Positions 1 to 8,440 of a DNA stretch of 64,000 nt are shown here, in pieces. The notes beneath the pieces are model-generated. The model searched no databases and had not been told where the DNA came from. It worked only from the letters and a program-made list of their open reading frames with translations. The stretch is from Azophilus sp963663395 (GTDB lineage Bacteria; Pseudomonadota; Gammaproteobacteria; Pseudomonadales; Azotimanducaceae), in NCBI GenBank assembly GCA_963663395.1, contig OY760226.1:930001-994000 (forward strand), given 5' to 3'. Within the stretch, counting starts at the first letter, position 1. Every line of letters starts with the position of its first letter. The position numbers and the translations under genes are program-made.

Positions 1-1
1 G

Positions 2-1078
2 CCGCGTCGCCGGCGGCCGAGAGGCGCCATGTCCAAGGTGTTCATGAACCGCCTGCTGGAGGACAACGCCACGCCGACGCTATGGACCACCAACGAAGTC
101 CACGACATGAGTGCCGCCATTCTGCGGCGCATGGTCTATGCGCTGGAGATGCGCCTGCCGCCGCCGCGCATCCGGGCACGGATCTGGGCGCGCCAGCTTG
201 CGCAGCACGACATTGAAGCCACGGATACCGACACCCGGACACTGGCCCATGAATTCGACGCTCCGCCGGGCGTCGCCGCCGGAGCCACAGCGGCGGCCGA
301 TCTCGGCGCCGGCGGTTTCGACCTGGTGCGCCGGAGCGTGCGCAGCCTGTCGCGCGTACTCGGATGCGAGCGGGCGGAGGGCCTGCAATCGACGAACTTT
401 GACCCGGCGCTCATTGAAGCCGACCTCGTTCTCACCGATCTCGCGGATCGCCTGGAACGCAGCGGCGAGCGACGGTTCTCGATCTGTCTGCAGGGACCGC
501 CGGGCACGGGCAAGAGCGCCTACGCCCGCTACCTGGCCGATCGACTGGGGCTGGAGGTGATGCACAGGCGCGCTTCCGACCTCATGAGCATGTGGGTGGG
601 TGGAACGGAGAAAAATATCGCCCGCGCTTTCGCGGAGGCGCGCGATACCGAGGCATTCCTGATCTTCGACGAGGCGGATTCGCTGCTTGCAGACCGGCGT
701 GGCGCTCACCGGTCCTGGGAGGTTGCCCAGGTCAATGAAATGCTCACGTGGATGGAAAGCCAACCGCTGCCGTTTGTCTGCACCACGAACGACGGTGAAC
801 GGCTCGATAGTGCGTCGCTACGGCGCTTTGTGTTCAAGGCGAAGCTCGGCTTCCTGAAGCCCGAATCGGCGGCGGTGGGGTTTCGCACTTTTTTCGGCTT
901 GGAAGCGCCTCTGTCGCTGCGCGGGGTGGGCCTGCTGACGCCGGGTGACTTTGCGGTGGTGCGGCGGAAGGCCGAGGTGCTGGGGAGCCTCTCGGATAGC
1001 GAAGCGCTGGTGGCAATGCTGCAAGCGGAATGCAGCGTGAAGCCCCAGCATACTGCGTCGATCGGTTTCAGGCAGTGA
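2..1078 (+). CDS. AAA+ ATPase, 3' part (5' end outside window)
   Basis: The frame is open to the left edge of the window, so the N-terminus is missing; the ATG at 29 is probably internal. The visible part carries an AAA+ module with Walker A (GPPGTGKS, about residue 155 counted from that ATG) and Walker B (LIFDEADSL, about residue 211). A sensor-like TTND segment follows. The first visible residues (FMNRLLEDNATPTLWTTNE) look like the sensor region of an earlier AAA domain, which suggests a protein with two AAA modules. The next gene on the same strand is a WYL-type regulator, a common partner of accessory ATPases. Being an AAA+ ATPase is secure; its job (defence, remodelling) is not shown by the sequence. 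Confidence 0.8.
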   Translation, partial: PRRRRPRGAMSKVFMNRLLEDNATPTLWTTNEVHDMSAAILRRMVYALEMRLPPPRIRARIWARQLAQHDIEATDTDTRTLAHEFDAPPGVAAGATAAADLGAGGFDLVRRSVRSLSRVLGCERAEGLQSTNFDPALIEADLVLTDLADRLERSGERRFSICLQGPPGTGKSAYARYLADRLGLEVMHRRASDLMSMWVGGTEKNIARAFAEARDTEAFLIFDEADSLLADRRGAHRSWEVAQVNEMLTWMESQPLPFVCTTNDGERLDSASLRRFVFKAKLGFLKPESAAVGFRTFFGLEAPLSLRGVGLLTPGDFAVVRRKAEVLGSLSDSEALVAMLQAECSVKPQHTASIGFRQ

Positions 1079-1234
1079 GCCTGGAACGGCGGAGTGGGCG
1101 GCTGCCGATTGGATGCGGAACACGCATCGCCGACTGGAACGGTGCACGGCCTTCGAGAATCGCGCTATCGTGGGCTGCCGGCACGAACTTCGGTCTGTTT
1201 GCGCCAGGCTTGGTCGGCGGAAGGGAATGACAGG

Positions 1235-1891
1235 ATGCGCAAAGCTACAGACACGACACTACGCAATTTGGCCATGCTGAGTTGCATTCCGGTGTGTCCG
1301 AACGCCAAGAGCACAAAGCGCATTCTGCAAGAGTTGCGCGAGCTGGATCCTGACTACGATGTGTCTGAGCGTACCGTTCAGCGCGATCTGGATCAGCTTA
1401 GCGGCCGGTTTCCGATCAGCTGCGAAGCACGCGGTCGAGCCAATCACTGGTTCTGGACGGATCCGCATGCGCTTACCCAGATTCCTTCGATGAGCGCGCC
1501 TACCGCATTCGCGCTTCGGCTTGCGGCGGAGTATTTGAGGCCGATCATGCCGCCATCCACGCGGGGCTTGCTGGAGGCGTACTTCAATCACGCTGACTCG
1601 GTGCTGGAGGGCACGGCTTTGGGGCGCTGGACGGATAAGGCGGTGATTGTCGCTCGAGGTCCGGTGCTTACGCCTCCTTCGGTGCCGGTCGAGGTGCAGG
1701 AGACTGTCTATACGGCCTTGATGGAGAGCCGGAAAGTGGAGGTGGCCTACCGTGCCAAGGCCCGGACTCGGGCACGACAGATGGTGTTGAACCCACTCGG
1801 CATAGTTGTTCGCGCGGGGATAATCAGTGACCGATCACCAAGCGCCGCCAGGAGGCGCCATGAGCGTCGTAACACTATGATTTTTTTGTAA
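1235..1891 (+). pseudogene. WYL-domain transcriptional regulator, 3'-truncated
   Basis: Starts at ATG 1235 behind a purine-rich AAGGGAA. Residues 10-70 form a DeoR/YafY-like winged helix-turn-helix (ERTVQRDLDQLSGRFP). A middle region resembles WYL proteins, and the start of the WYL domain is visible (VEVAYRAKARTRARQMVLNPLGIVVRAG). The frame then runs into unrelated sequence (SDRSPSAARRRHERR) and stops, so the conserved WYL core and C-terminal dimerisation part are absent. The usual length is 300-340 residues; only 218 are encoded here. WYL proteins often repress defence operons, and this one lies directly behind an AAA+ ATPase gene. I read it as a remnant broken by recombination near 1828; a short functional DNA-binding protein is less likely. 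Confidence 0.7.
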
Positions 1892-2249
1892 TTAGTTGCA
1901 AATCGAGCCTCCACAAGGCGTCACCTGCCGTCATGAAACGGCACTCAGATCCGGGTACGTAAAGTGGTAACTGAATTCGTTGGCTGCAGCAGGCGCGAAC
2001 CGGAGTATACGCCGTTTATCCGGTGGAGATTTCCGCTGCCGAGTTGCTTCGCGCCCTCGATCAACTCAACGACGGTGATCGTATTTTGACGACAGTATGC
2101 GTCATGTTTCGCCATCCCGTTTGACGCTTGCTCGCGCTCTCCGAAACAAGTTCGAGACCATGAGCGCCTTCGCCGCTGCGTGCGTAGTGCGCGTCGGGGG
2201 CTCAAAAGCAACAGGGATAGGGTGGACCACCGCATCACCGGATTGCCAA
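1892..2249. other. gap without a recognised gene
   Basis: About 360 bases between the truncated WYL gene and the end of mcrC. A 49-codon open stretch on the + strand (1975-2124, containing VYAVYPVEISAAELLRALDQ) has protein-like composition but no good start and no family I recognise; it may be the tail of a deleted gene. Nothing else is supported. Confidence 0.3.
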
Positions 2250-3479
2250 CTAAGCGGCTGCGCTAGCGATCTCGCGCAACGTAGTTTGCATGGCATTCGG
2301 TCTGCTGATGTCCACTGTCGCGATGTTGAACGTCGTGCACGAACCTGACACCCGCCAGCGCCGGCATATCCCGGCCTCGGGCAAGGCTTCGTGCCAGGGA
2401 TACAGCAATACCAGGTGACGGGCCCGATAGGCCCGCGCGTACGCGAGCATCTGGTAGATGTCCGACTCCACCACGCCTAGATTCGTCTTCCCAGGGTCAA
2501 GACGCTTCCACTTCGTGTCGATCACGATGTCACTGTCAACCACTATGTCGGGCTTCAGTCGAAATCTGCCAAGTTGCCCTTCCTCAAGTGCGTATCGGTC
2601 GCGTCGCTGCAAGCGGACGGACCTCGAAGCCAACGCAATCTGAATGCTGCGGCCCATGTAGACCTCGAACAGGTCGTTCATCGCGAACAAAAGGGTGAAC
2701 CCCTCCTTGCCGCCAGCCATAGTGCTCTGCCAGTCCCCGGCAAGAAATAGCCGGGCCAGAGCATGGAGGCGATGGAACGTAATGTTCGTTCGGTCCAGAC
2801 GTACCAGCTCCGCCAGTGGATCAGCGCTTTCGCCAACGGACTCGAAGCGGGCGGACAGTTCGCCAAGCTTGCGACCGTTCGCCGCGATGCGGGTCACTCC
2901 CGACAGCCATCGCACAGCGGCACTCAGCACCCGGTTCAGCGGCGTGTCCACCGATAACTCGTCATAGGTACATGCCAAACGGTCCGCCCGCGTCGCGTGG
3001 CGCAGGAGCTGACGACGGATGTCCAGTTTTCCCCGCAGCAACGACAGTTCTTCCTCCCGCCGCTGATAGCGCAGCGGTAATCCCCGCCTCACAGCGACCA
3101 GCAGACGATCCGCGAAGAGGCGTACGAGTAACTCAAGCAAATTCTCCCGTTGCGTGGCCATCGATGACGTTTCGCGTTCCGCGACGGGCAAGCCAAATGC
3201 GACCGCGAGCATGCGCGTTAACGAACGCCGCACCCCCCCGTCTGTTTCTCCGTCAATCTTGGGCAGGATTTCAAGGTTCGCCCCGGGCACCGAGAGCACT
3301 CCGACGACCTGCCCCGCCCGCAGACCTGGCCGTGCCGTACGGCTGAGGACCGGCTGAGCGACGCGCAGCCGCCGCGTCTCGCGTTCCGCCAATGCATGCA
3401 GTCGTTGTGCAGCCGCCAGCGACACCCCGCTTTCCCCGATCGGAAGCTCCTGCCACTCGCGAACGGTGAAAGCGCTCAC
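2250..3479 (-). CDS. mcrC: McrC-like subunit of McrBC restriction system
   Basis: A 409-residue protein of the McrBC 5-methylcytosine restriction family. McrC supplies the nuclease and stimulates the GTPase/translocase McrB. The C-terminal half has the PD-(D/E)xK pattern expected of McrC: KPDIVVDSDIVIDTKWKRL, with a conserved Asp followed by Asp-Thr-Lys. The N-terminus (FTVREWQELPIGE) matches usual McrC beginnings. I placed the start at GTG 3479, 7 bases after the mcrB stop; the frame is open further upstream, but that part overlaps mcrB and reads as low-complexity shadow. Transcription is leftward in an mcrB-mcrC operon. Family assignment is firm; the modified base recognised cannot be told. 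Confidence 0.88.
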   Translation of the reverse strand: MSAFTVREWQELPIGESGVSLAAAQRLHALAERETRRLRVAQPVLSRTARPGLRAGQVVGVLSVPGANLEILPKIDGETDGGVRRSLTRMLAVAFGLPVAERETSSMATQRENLLELLVRLFADRLLVAVRRGLPLRYQRREEELSLLRGKLDIRRQLLRHATRADRLACTYDELSVDTPLNRVLSAAVRWLSGVTRIAANGRKLGELSARFESVGESADPLAELVRLDRTNITFHRLHALARLFLAGDWQSTMAGGKEGFTLLFAMNDLFEVYMGRSIQIALASRSVRLQRRDRYALEEGQLGRFRLKPDIVVDSDIVIDTKWKRLDPGKTNLGVVESDIYQMLAYARAYRARHLVLLYPWHEALPEAGICRRWRVSGSCTTFNIATVDISRPNAMQTTLREIASAAA

Positions 3480-3486
3480 GAGTTGG

Positions 3487-5820
3487 TTACCCGGTGGCCG
3501 CTTCCGCGCCCGATTCGCGCACCAGGCGTTCATAGGCGTCTTCGGCAAACGTTGGTCGAACGGACCATCGGTATCGTCCTTCGGCGATGTCGGAGTCGAT
3601 GCCGGGCGGTACTTCAAGCGCAACTCGCTCGATGAAATCGTCGGTACCCCCCAGAACCGCCCGGACTTTCTGCCAGTCGTCGTAGAAGTACTCCGCAATC
3701 AACGGGATGATCTTCCGCCTCATGAGACTGTCGAGGTCCGGTCGATCCTTCGCGCTCATCAGCCACGCATGCCCGATCAGGTGATCGCGATCGACCAGAT
3801 ACTCGAGCCGCTTGTTCATGCTGTCCAGGACGCGGGGCAGGTCCACGCCGGTTCGCTCCGTTGCGTCTTCCAGCAGGCCGGGATCCGGCGCCATCTCCTC
3901 GAAGTCGAACCGGCGCCGCAGCGCGGTATCCAGTAAGGCAATCGACCGGTCCGCGGTGTTCATGGTGCCGAGAATGTGCAGGTTAGACGGTAACGTGAAC
4001 GGGTCCCTGGAATACGGCAGTGTAACTGTAACCTCGTTTTCCGCGCCCTCCCGCTTGTCTTCCTCTAGCACCGTGATGAGTTCACCCATCACCTTCGATA
4101 TGTTCGCACGGTTGATCTCGTCGATGACGAGCACGAAGTTGGGCCGCTCTCCGCGCATCGCGGTCGATTCCGTTGTCGCGGCGTCTGCCGCCTCGACACT
4201 GAATCCGGGTGCGACCACATGAAGCCGCTCTTGTTGCACCAACCAACGTAGCGTTTGTGCGATCTCACTTTCGGTCATTTTTTCGCCGGTCTGCGGTCGG
4301 ACGAAACCATTCACCCTGGCCACCACGTCTTCGCCTGTCAGCGGCTGGCCGGTCTCATCCAGCGTGCGGTAAACACACTCAATGATGCTGTCGGGTTTGG
4401 GCTTGGGTTGGTAGGGGCCCCTCAACGCATACCTCGCGATTCTCACCGCGCCGTCGATGTGTGGCAGCGCGGAATCGCCGGTTACCAACGACGCCGCACC
4501 CGGGACGGTAACCGGCGCCACCAATCTGAGTGTCTTTCGCGCCTTTTCCGCGAGCCGTATGAGGATTCCGGGCTCCACGCGGTAAACGACTTGGCCATCT
4601 TGCTCGGCGGGCCGAATGCCTTCCACGAACTCCTCGTAACCGTAAGACTGGTGGAACGTCACAAAATCGACTCGGCCCTCGGCCATCAATTTCTCGTAGC
4701 GCAGACGTAGATCTTCCCGCTTGTCCGGAACGTGGCCATCGCAGATTGTCACGCACCGTTCCACGGTCTTGTACGTCTTACCCGTGCCCGGCGGGCCGTA
4801 GAGGATCGTGTTAAGTGCTCCCTCCTGGCTTTTTCTTTCCATTGAACTTCTCGGTTGCCCGTTTACCTCTTCGTCGGTCCACCACTTAGTATTCTGGAGC
4901 GACCAAACCACCGATTGCGCATCCAACCTTGTCCCCGGTCTCTCCATGCCCCGTTTGCCTGCCTCGGCGATCAGCCGATCCAGGAAGGAAATGGCATGCC
5001 CGTATCGCAACGCCACATCGTCTTCCGAGTCCGATGGCGGATAGCCGAGCTGAACGTAGGTGCGATCGAACACAGTCAGCTTGATCGGCGGAAGCTTTTC
5101 ATCGGGAATCGCCATAAGGAGGTAAGATGCCAAGTCAAGGCGCGCCGTCGAACTGCCTTTCGAGAAGACGCGCTCCGGCAGCTTATCGTCGAACAATTTC
5201 ACACGGTCCACCGGCGATTTCCCGCCACCTTGCGACCACATCTCGGCGAGAGCACCTTCCACTGTCGCCCTGTCCTGTTCGATCCACTCGTTGATAGTCG
5301 CCTTGTTGCGCCACCCAATCAGGTTATTTTCCCCATCCCGAACCGCCCCACTCAAGAGCGTCGACCAGTTCTCGTCACCCGCCATCAACCCCGCTCGAAC
5401 CGCCGCCAAGGCGCTCGCGAGGCCGTCCTTGTACCCCTCATCGCTATCAAGCGTTCCTTCTTCAATCCGGTGTTTTGCCGCCTCCAGGTATTGGTCCCAC
5501 CTATGCGTAGCTGCCCTTTCCGAATGCTCGGCCTTGCGGAATTCGCAAAACTTCGTCACCACGGCTTTGTAGCCCTGAAGTCCGTGATATGGGCTGGGAG
5601 CGTCAATGGGGATCTTCGATGCGTTCGCTAAGCCGCGCCGTTCGTCTTCTTTGGTGTAATTGAGCTCAGCCAGCACGCTCCGAAGTTCATCTCTCTCGTA
5701 CAGCTCGTCAAGATCCCCATAGTGGCCTTCGACGCGCTTCGCGTCCGACAGGTACGTCCCAATGCTGCTCTTGTTGAGCCCTTGTTGTTCCAGCCACCGC
5801 CTGAAATCGTCCTGTCGCAC
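3487..5820 (-). CDS. mcrB: McrB-like AAA+ GTPase of McrBC restriction system
   Basis: A 777-residue McrB-type motor. From the chosen start: residues 1-60 resemble the helical SAM-like core-binding domain of tyrosine recombinases (DDFRRWLEQQGLNKSSIGTY); the middle is a long linker; the AAA+ module begins with Walker A (LYGPPGTGKT, about 340-349), then Walker B (VLVIDEINRANISKVMGEL) and the McrB signature MNTADRSIALLDTALRRRF. The frame is open from ATG 5973, but GTG 5820 has an AGAGAAG ribosome site and begins the domain-like sequence, so I prefer it. Known McrB proteins bind modified DNA through variable N-terminal domains; this one is not an obvious DUF3578 or EVE/YTH type. The downstream partner is mcrC, 7 bases away. 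Confidence 0.88.
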   Translation of the reverse strand: MRQDDFRRWLEQQGLNKSSIGTYLSDAKRVEGHYGDLDELYERDELRSVLAELNYTKEDERRGLANASKIPIDAPSPYHGLQGYKAVVTKFCEFRKAEHSERAATHRWDQYLEAAKHRIEEGTLDSDEGYKDGLASALAAVRAGLMAGDENWSTLLSGAVRDGENNLIGWRNKATINEWIEQDRATVEGALAEMWSQGGGKSPVDRVKLFDDKLPERVFSKGSSTARLDLASYLLMAIPDEKLPPIKLTVFDRTYVQLGYPPSDSEDDVALRYGHAISFLDRLIAEAGKRGMERPGTRLDAQSVVWSLQNTKWWTDEEVNGQPRSSMERKSQEGALNTILYGPPGTGKTYKTVERCVTICDGHVPDKREDLRLRYEKLMAEGRVDFVTFHQSYGYEEFVEGIRPAEQDGQVVYRVEPGILIRLAEKARKTLRLVAPVTVPGAASLVTGDSALPHIDGAVRIARYALRGPYQPKPKPDSIIECVYRTLDETGQPLTGEDVVARVNGFVRPQTGEKMTESEIAQTLRWLVQQERLHVVAPGFSVEAADAATTESTAMRGERPNFVLVIDEINRANISKVMGELITVLEEDKREGAENEVTVTLPYSRDPFTLPSNLHILGTMNTADRSIALLDTALRRRFDFEEMAPDPGLLEDATERTGVDLPRVLDSMNKRLEYLVDRDHLIGHAWLMSAKDRPDLDSLMRRKIIPLIAEYFYDDWQKVRAVLGGTDDFIERVALEVPPGIDSDIAEGRYRWSVRPTFAEDAYERLVRESGAEAATG

Positions 5821-6023
5821 CAGCTTCTCTCGCGTTCCTTGCCGAACGCGCGATTCTGGGCCAACTCGAACGCGACGACCAGTCCAGCATCGTCCCTCCG
5901 CGCTTGGCCGGAAACGCCTCCCAAACCCCAGCGTCTCCATGCGATCACGGTACGCGGGCACGCCGGGCGTCACGCCAGTCGTTTAGAGTGCGCCTCTCCG
6001 ATTCTTAAGCAAAACCGCGCCCG

Positions 6024-6447
6024 ATGTCATTGAACCGTTTCACGCGACTCTCCGGCGCCGACATTCGGGACGCCTGGGCGAACGAGTCCAGGGGCTTCAC
6101 CCCGTGTCTTTTCGAAAATATCGATTTCCTTTCCGACGCCCCAGGCATCGAACACGGAAGCCACCCGCATTGAGGCCAAGGTTGAAGGCTACTCGGCAGA
6201 TATTGTCGCGATGGGCATCCTCAGCGGCGAGCGCGTCCTCATTGATAACCAGTTGAAACCTTCGGATCACATCCGCCTCGGCCTGATCCTGACCAAACTT
6301 GCCGGGGTCGAGGCGAAGTCGGTCGTCTGGATAGCTCGCCGATTGCGTGAACCGCACCGTTCCGCCACCCGGTGGCTCAATGAACACACCGGTGACGACT
6401 TCGCGTTCTTTGCCGGTAACTTGCCCGCCGTCTCCCTGCCCGAATGA
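6024..6447 (+). pseudogene. DUF4268-type nuclease-like gene, frameshifted and truncated
   Basis: From ATG 6024 the frame reads GADIRDAWANESRGFTPCLF, then ENIDFLSDAPGIE, until TGA 6171. The next frame continues the same protein from about 6151 (ATRIEAKVEGYSADIVA, then VLIDNQLKPSDHIRLG and VVWIARRLREPHRSATRWLN) to TGA 6445. This is the layout of DUF4268 proteins, restriction-nuclease-like, in which an ENQ motif precedes a TDHTHLG-like segment. A one-base shift near 6148-6156 splits the gene, the ENQ motif reads DNQ, and the C-terminal half of the family is missing after NEHTGDDFAFF. It lies between mcrBC and another broken gene. Non-functional as it stands. Confidence 0.7.
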
Positions 6448-6623
6448 TGACAAGTGCAGGGCATTGCCATCACAAAGTCGAGAGACATCAGCAAGTTAGT
6501 ACACCATCCGGCGTCAAGTAGGTCCCCGGTGTTGTCAGATCCGGCCGCGAATTGGGCGTCTTGCCCCCAAAATTGTTGGGAATGCGCCCGTCGTCGGAGG
6601 CGACTCCCGTGGACGGACGGACC

Positions 6624-7574
6624 TCAATCCATGGTGTAACCGACCGCGGCATAGGCCCGAAGCGTTAGCAGTGCGTCGATAGTGACTCTGCCCCGCCATT
6701 CGAGTTCCACGCCAGGGCAGATTGCCGGCCACTTGATAGGCCAACCGCCGTCTTCGCGTTGGGCAGCGGCCAGGGCTTTGAGACCCGCATCAAGCTGGCA
6801 CCGATCGAAGAGGCTGTGACCAAAGCCAGTCGGAGCCGGGGTCCAATCTAGCGGTGGATGTACATAGCTAGCGGCGGTGCGGTCGTATTCGACCTCGTCG
6901 GATGACAGCAGGTGTGCCCGTATCCGACTCAGCAAAGCCCTGGATCGTTCCGGGCAGGGCGCCTGTTCCAGAAACGCGATCGCGCACCGCAGGTCATCGA
7001 GCCCGGTAGGTAGTAGATCCTCCAGGAAGGCCCAGCAGAAATCAGTCGCCTGCCCGATCCGGGCATGGTCAATGCTTCGTTTCAACAGGATCGCGACTAT
7101 GGATCCCGTCGGGTTGATCCAAGGGGGCGGTGAGGTCGGTGCCCGCCACCACGGGGCGTGTGGAGAGATATTCGCGCTCGGCAGTGAAAGCGGGACCCCG
7201 CCGGAGGCGCCTGCGGTCCGGTCGAGCTAGTCGCCGGCGTCGACCGGTCAACAGAGGCTGCCGACCATCGGGTCGTCAAACCTGTCAACGAGGTTGAGAA
7301 TTTTGAGCGCCACCTCGGCGTCGACCGGTTGACTGTCCGGACACCGCTTGTCCGGCTCCAGGGCGTTTCCGAAATCGCCGTCCGTATTTCGGTAGGCGCG
7401 CAAGGCGTCGATCGCCGGCTCACACTGCGCGCCATCGAACAGGTAAGTACACACATGTTGGTCGAGCAGCCTGGCATTGCGCAGCATGAAATCGCGTGCA
7501 CGGGTTAGACGTTCAGTGCCGATCACCGATTGAGTGCTGCTGGTTGCGGCTGCAGCCACCGCGCTACTCGTCAT
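6624..7574 (-). pseudogene. prenyltransferase/squalene-cyclase-like protein, two in-frame stops
   Basis: One frame runs from ATG 7574 to the stop at 6624 and is interrupted only by TGA (7250-7248) and TAG (7229-7227). The first part (RNARLLDQH, DALRAYRNTDGDFGNALEPD, ESQP-like DSQPVDAEVALKILN) and the second part (GGVPLSLPSANISPHAPWW, then WINPTGSIVAILLKRS, and LAAAQREDGGWPIKWP) fit together as one protein of about 316 codons of the alpha/alpha-toroid type seen in prenyltransferase-like hypothetical proteins. Its ATG overlaps the end of the upstream gene (GATGACGAGTAG), so translation would be coupled. The stops are best explained as nonsense mutations or sequencing error; read-through is possible but unsupported. 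Confidence 0.65.
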
Positions 7575-8262
7575 CGCCGCCCGTCAACCAACCCAGCCCA
7601 AATGCGCTCAACACCAGCGCCAGCACACCGTAATCCCGGCGCCGGCCATCATGATTTGCCGCTTCGACTCGCGGATCATCTGGATAATCCCAGCCGGGCC
7701 GGGACAGATCCTCAGCTCGTTGCCTGCCCCACCTCACGAGGCTGTCCGTCTGTGGCGGGGCTTCCAATGTCAGGCTGATAGTCAGGTCGACATCCCCTTC
7801 CGTCGCCAAGCCCCGGCTGTGCAGGGCTTCGATCGGGTCATCCACGAAATCGAGGATCTCGTTCAGCCACGCCCGGGCTTGGTCCAGCAACTCGCGGTAG
7901 ATGTCACCGAGTAACAACAACCCCGGCGCGTCCCTGGCGTCACCTTTTGCGCGGCGCACCTCGTCGTAGCTGTCGAGCAGACGTTCGATACACATCTCGA
8001 AACGCCCTGCAGCTCGCCAGATTGCGGCGTCGTTGCCTTCCGCGCCGATTGCGTTCCTGACGTCGCCATTGAGTTCGTCGGTCAGCGCATCGGTGTCGTC
8101 TGCGATCCTATCCAGGTGGCGCGACACGAATTCCAAGATGTCTTCCTGTCGGTCCGTTCGGGCCGGTACCTCCAGCATTCTTTTTTCCGTCTTGCGGGAG
8201 ATCGGGCGCAACGCGTCACCCAGCACCATGACCGGCTTCGGGACAATTGACTCTTCGGCCAT
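7564..8262 (-). CDS. unknown protein with C-terminal membrane anchor
   Basis: A 232-residue protein not assignable to a family. ATG 8262 is preceded by AAGGAGAG at suitable spacing, so I prefer it to a codon 33 bases upstream. The body is helical and acidic (TDRQEDILEFVSRHLDRIAD), and the last 25 residues contain one hydrophobic segment (YGVLALVLSAFGLGWLTGG) followed by GDDE, typical of a tail-anchored or single-pass membrane protein. It is transcribed away from the MBL gene at 8441, so a shared 178-base region holds both promoters, and it leads into the broken prenyltransferase-like gene. It may belong functionally to the neighbouring ubiquitin-like cassette, but nothing proves this. Confidence 0.6.
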   Translation of the reverse strand: MAEESIVPKPVMVLGDALRPISRKTEKRMLEVPARTDRQEDILEFVSRHLDRIADDTDALTDELNGDVRNAIGAEGNDAAIWRAAGRFEMCIERLLDSYDEVRRAKGDARDAPGLLLLGDIYRELLDQARAWLNEILDFVDDPIEALHSRGLATEGDVDLTISLTLEAPPQTDSLVRWGRQRAEDLSRPGWDYPDDPRVEAANHDGRRRDYGVLALVLSAFGLGWLTGGDDE

Positions 8263-8440
8263 CCAGGCAAGCTCTCCTTGGCGATCCCGCCGCAATGATC
8301 GGTTATTTCAGGCCAAGGCGGTACCGCGGACTCAACGTGCGGCCCTCAAGTACCGTTTCAGTCGTAGAGCGGTTGAAAAGCAACGCCGGCGCCCCAATGT
8401 CCCTTGGCTTCAGGCCAATGCCGACAAAGGTAGCTTTGTA

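Noticed and set aside
5821..5973. 51-codon N-terminal extension of McrB to ATG 5973
   Set aside because: Arg/Gly-rich and unlike a domain; GTG 5820 has a ribosome site and begins the folded part. Not fully excluded.
7227..7250. Recoded UGA/UAG (selenocysteine or alternative code)
   Set aside because: Many genes in the window use TGA and TAG as normal stops, and no SECIS-like hairpin is evident beside the TGA.
8033..8440. 136-codon extension upstream of the MBL start
   Set aside because: It runs antisense through the divergent unknown gene and has no MBL-like sequence; the conserved start is at 8441.
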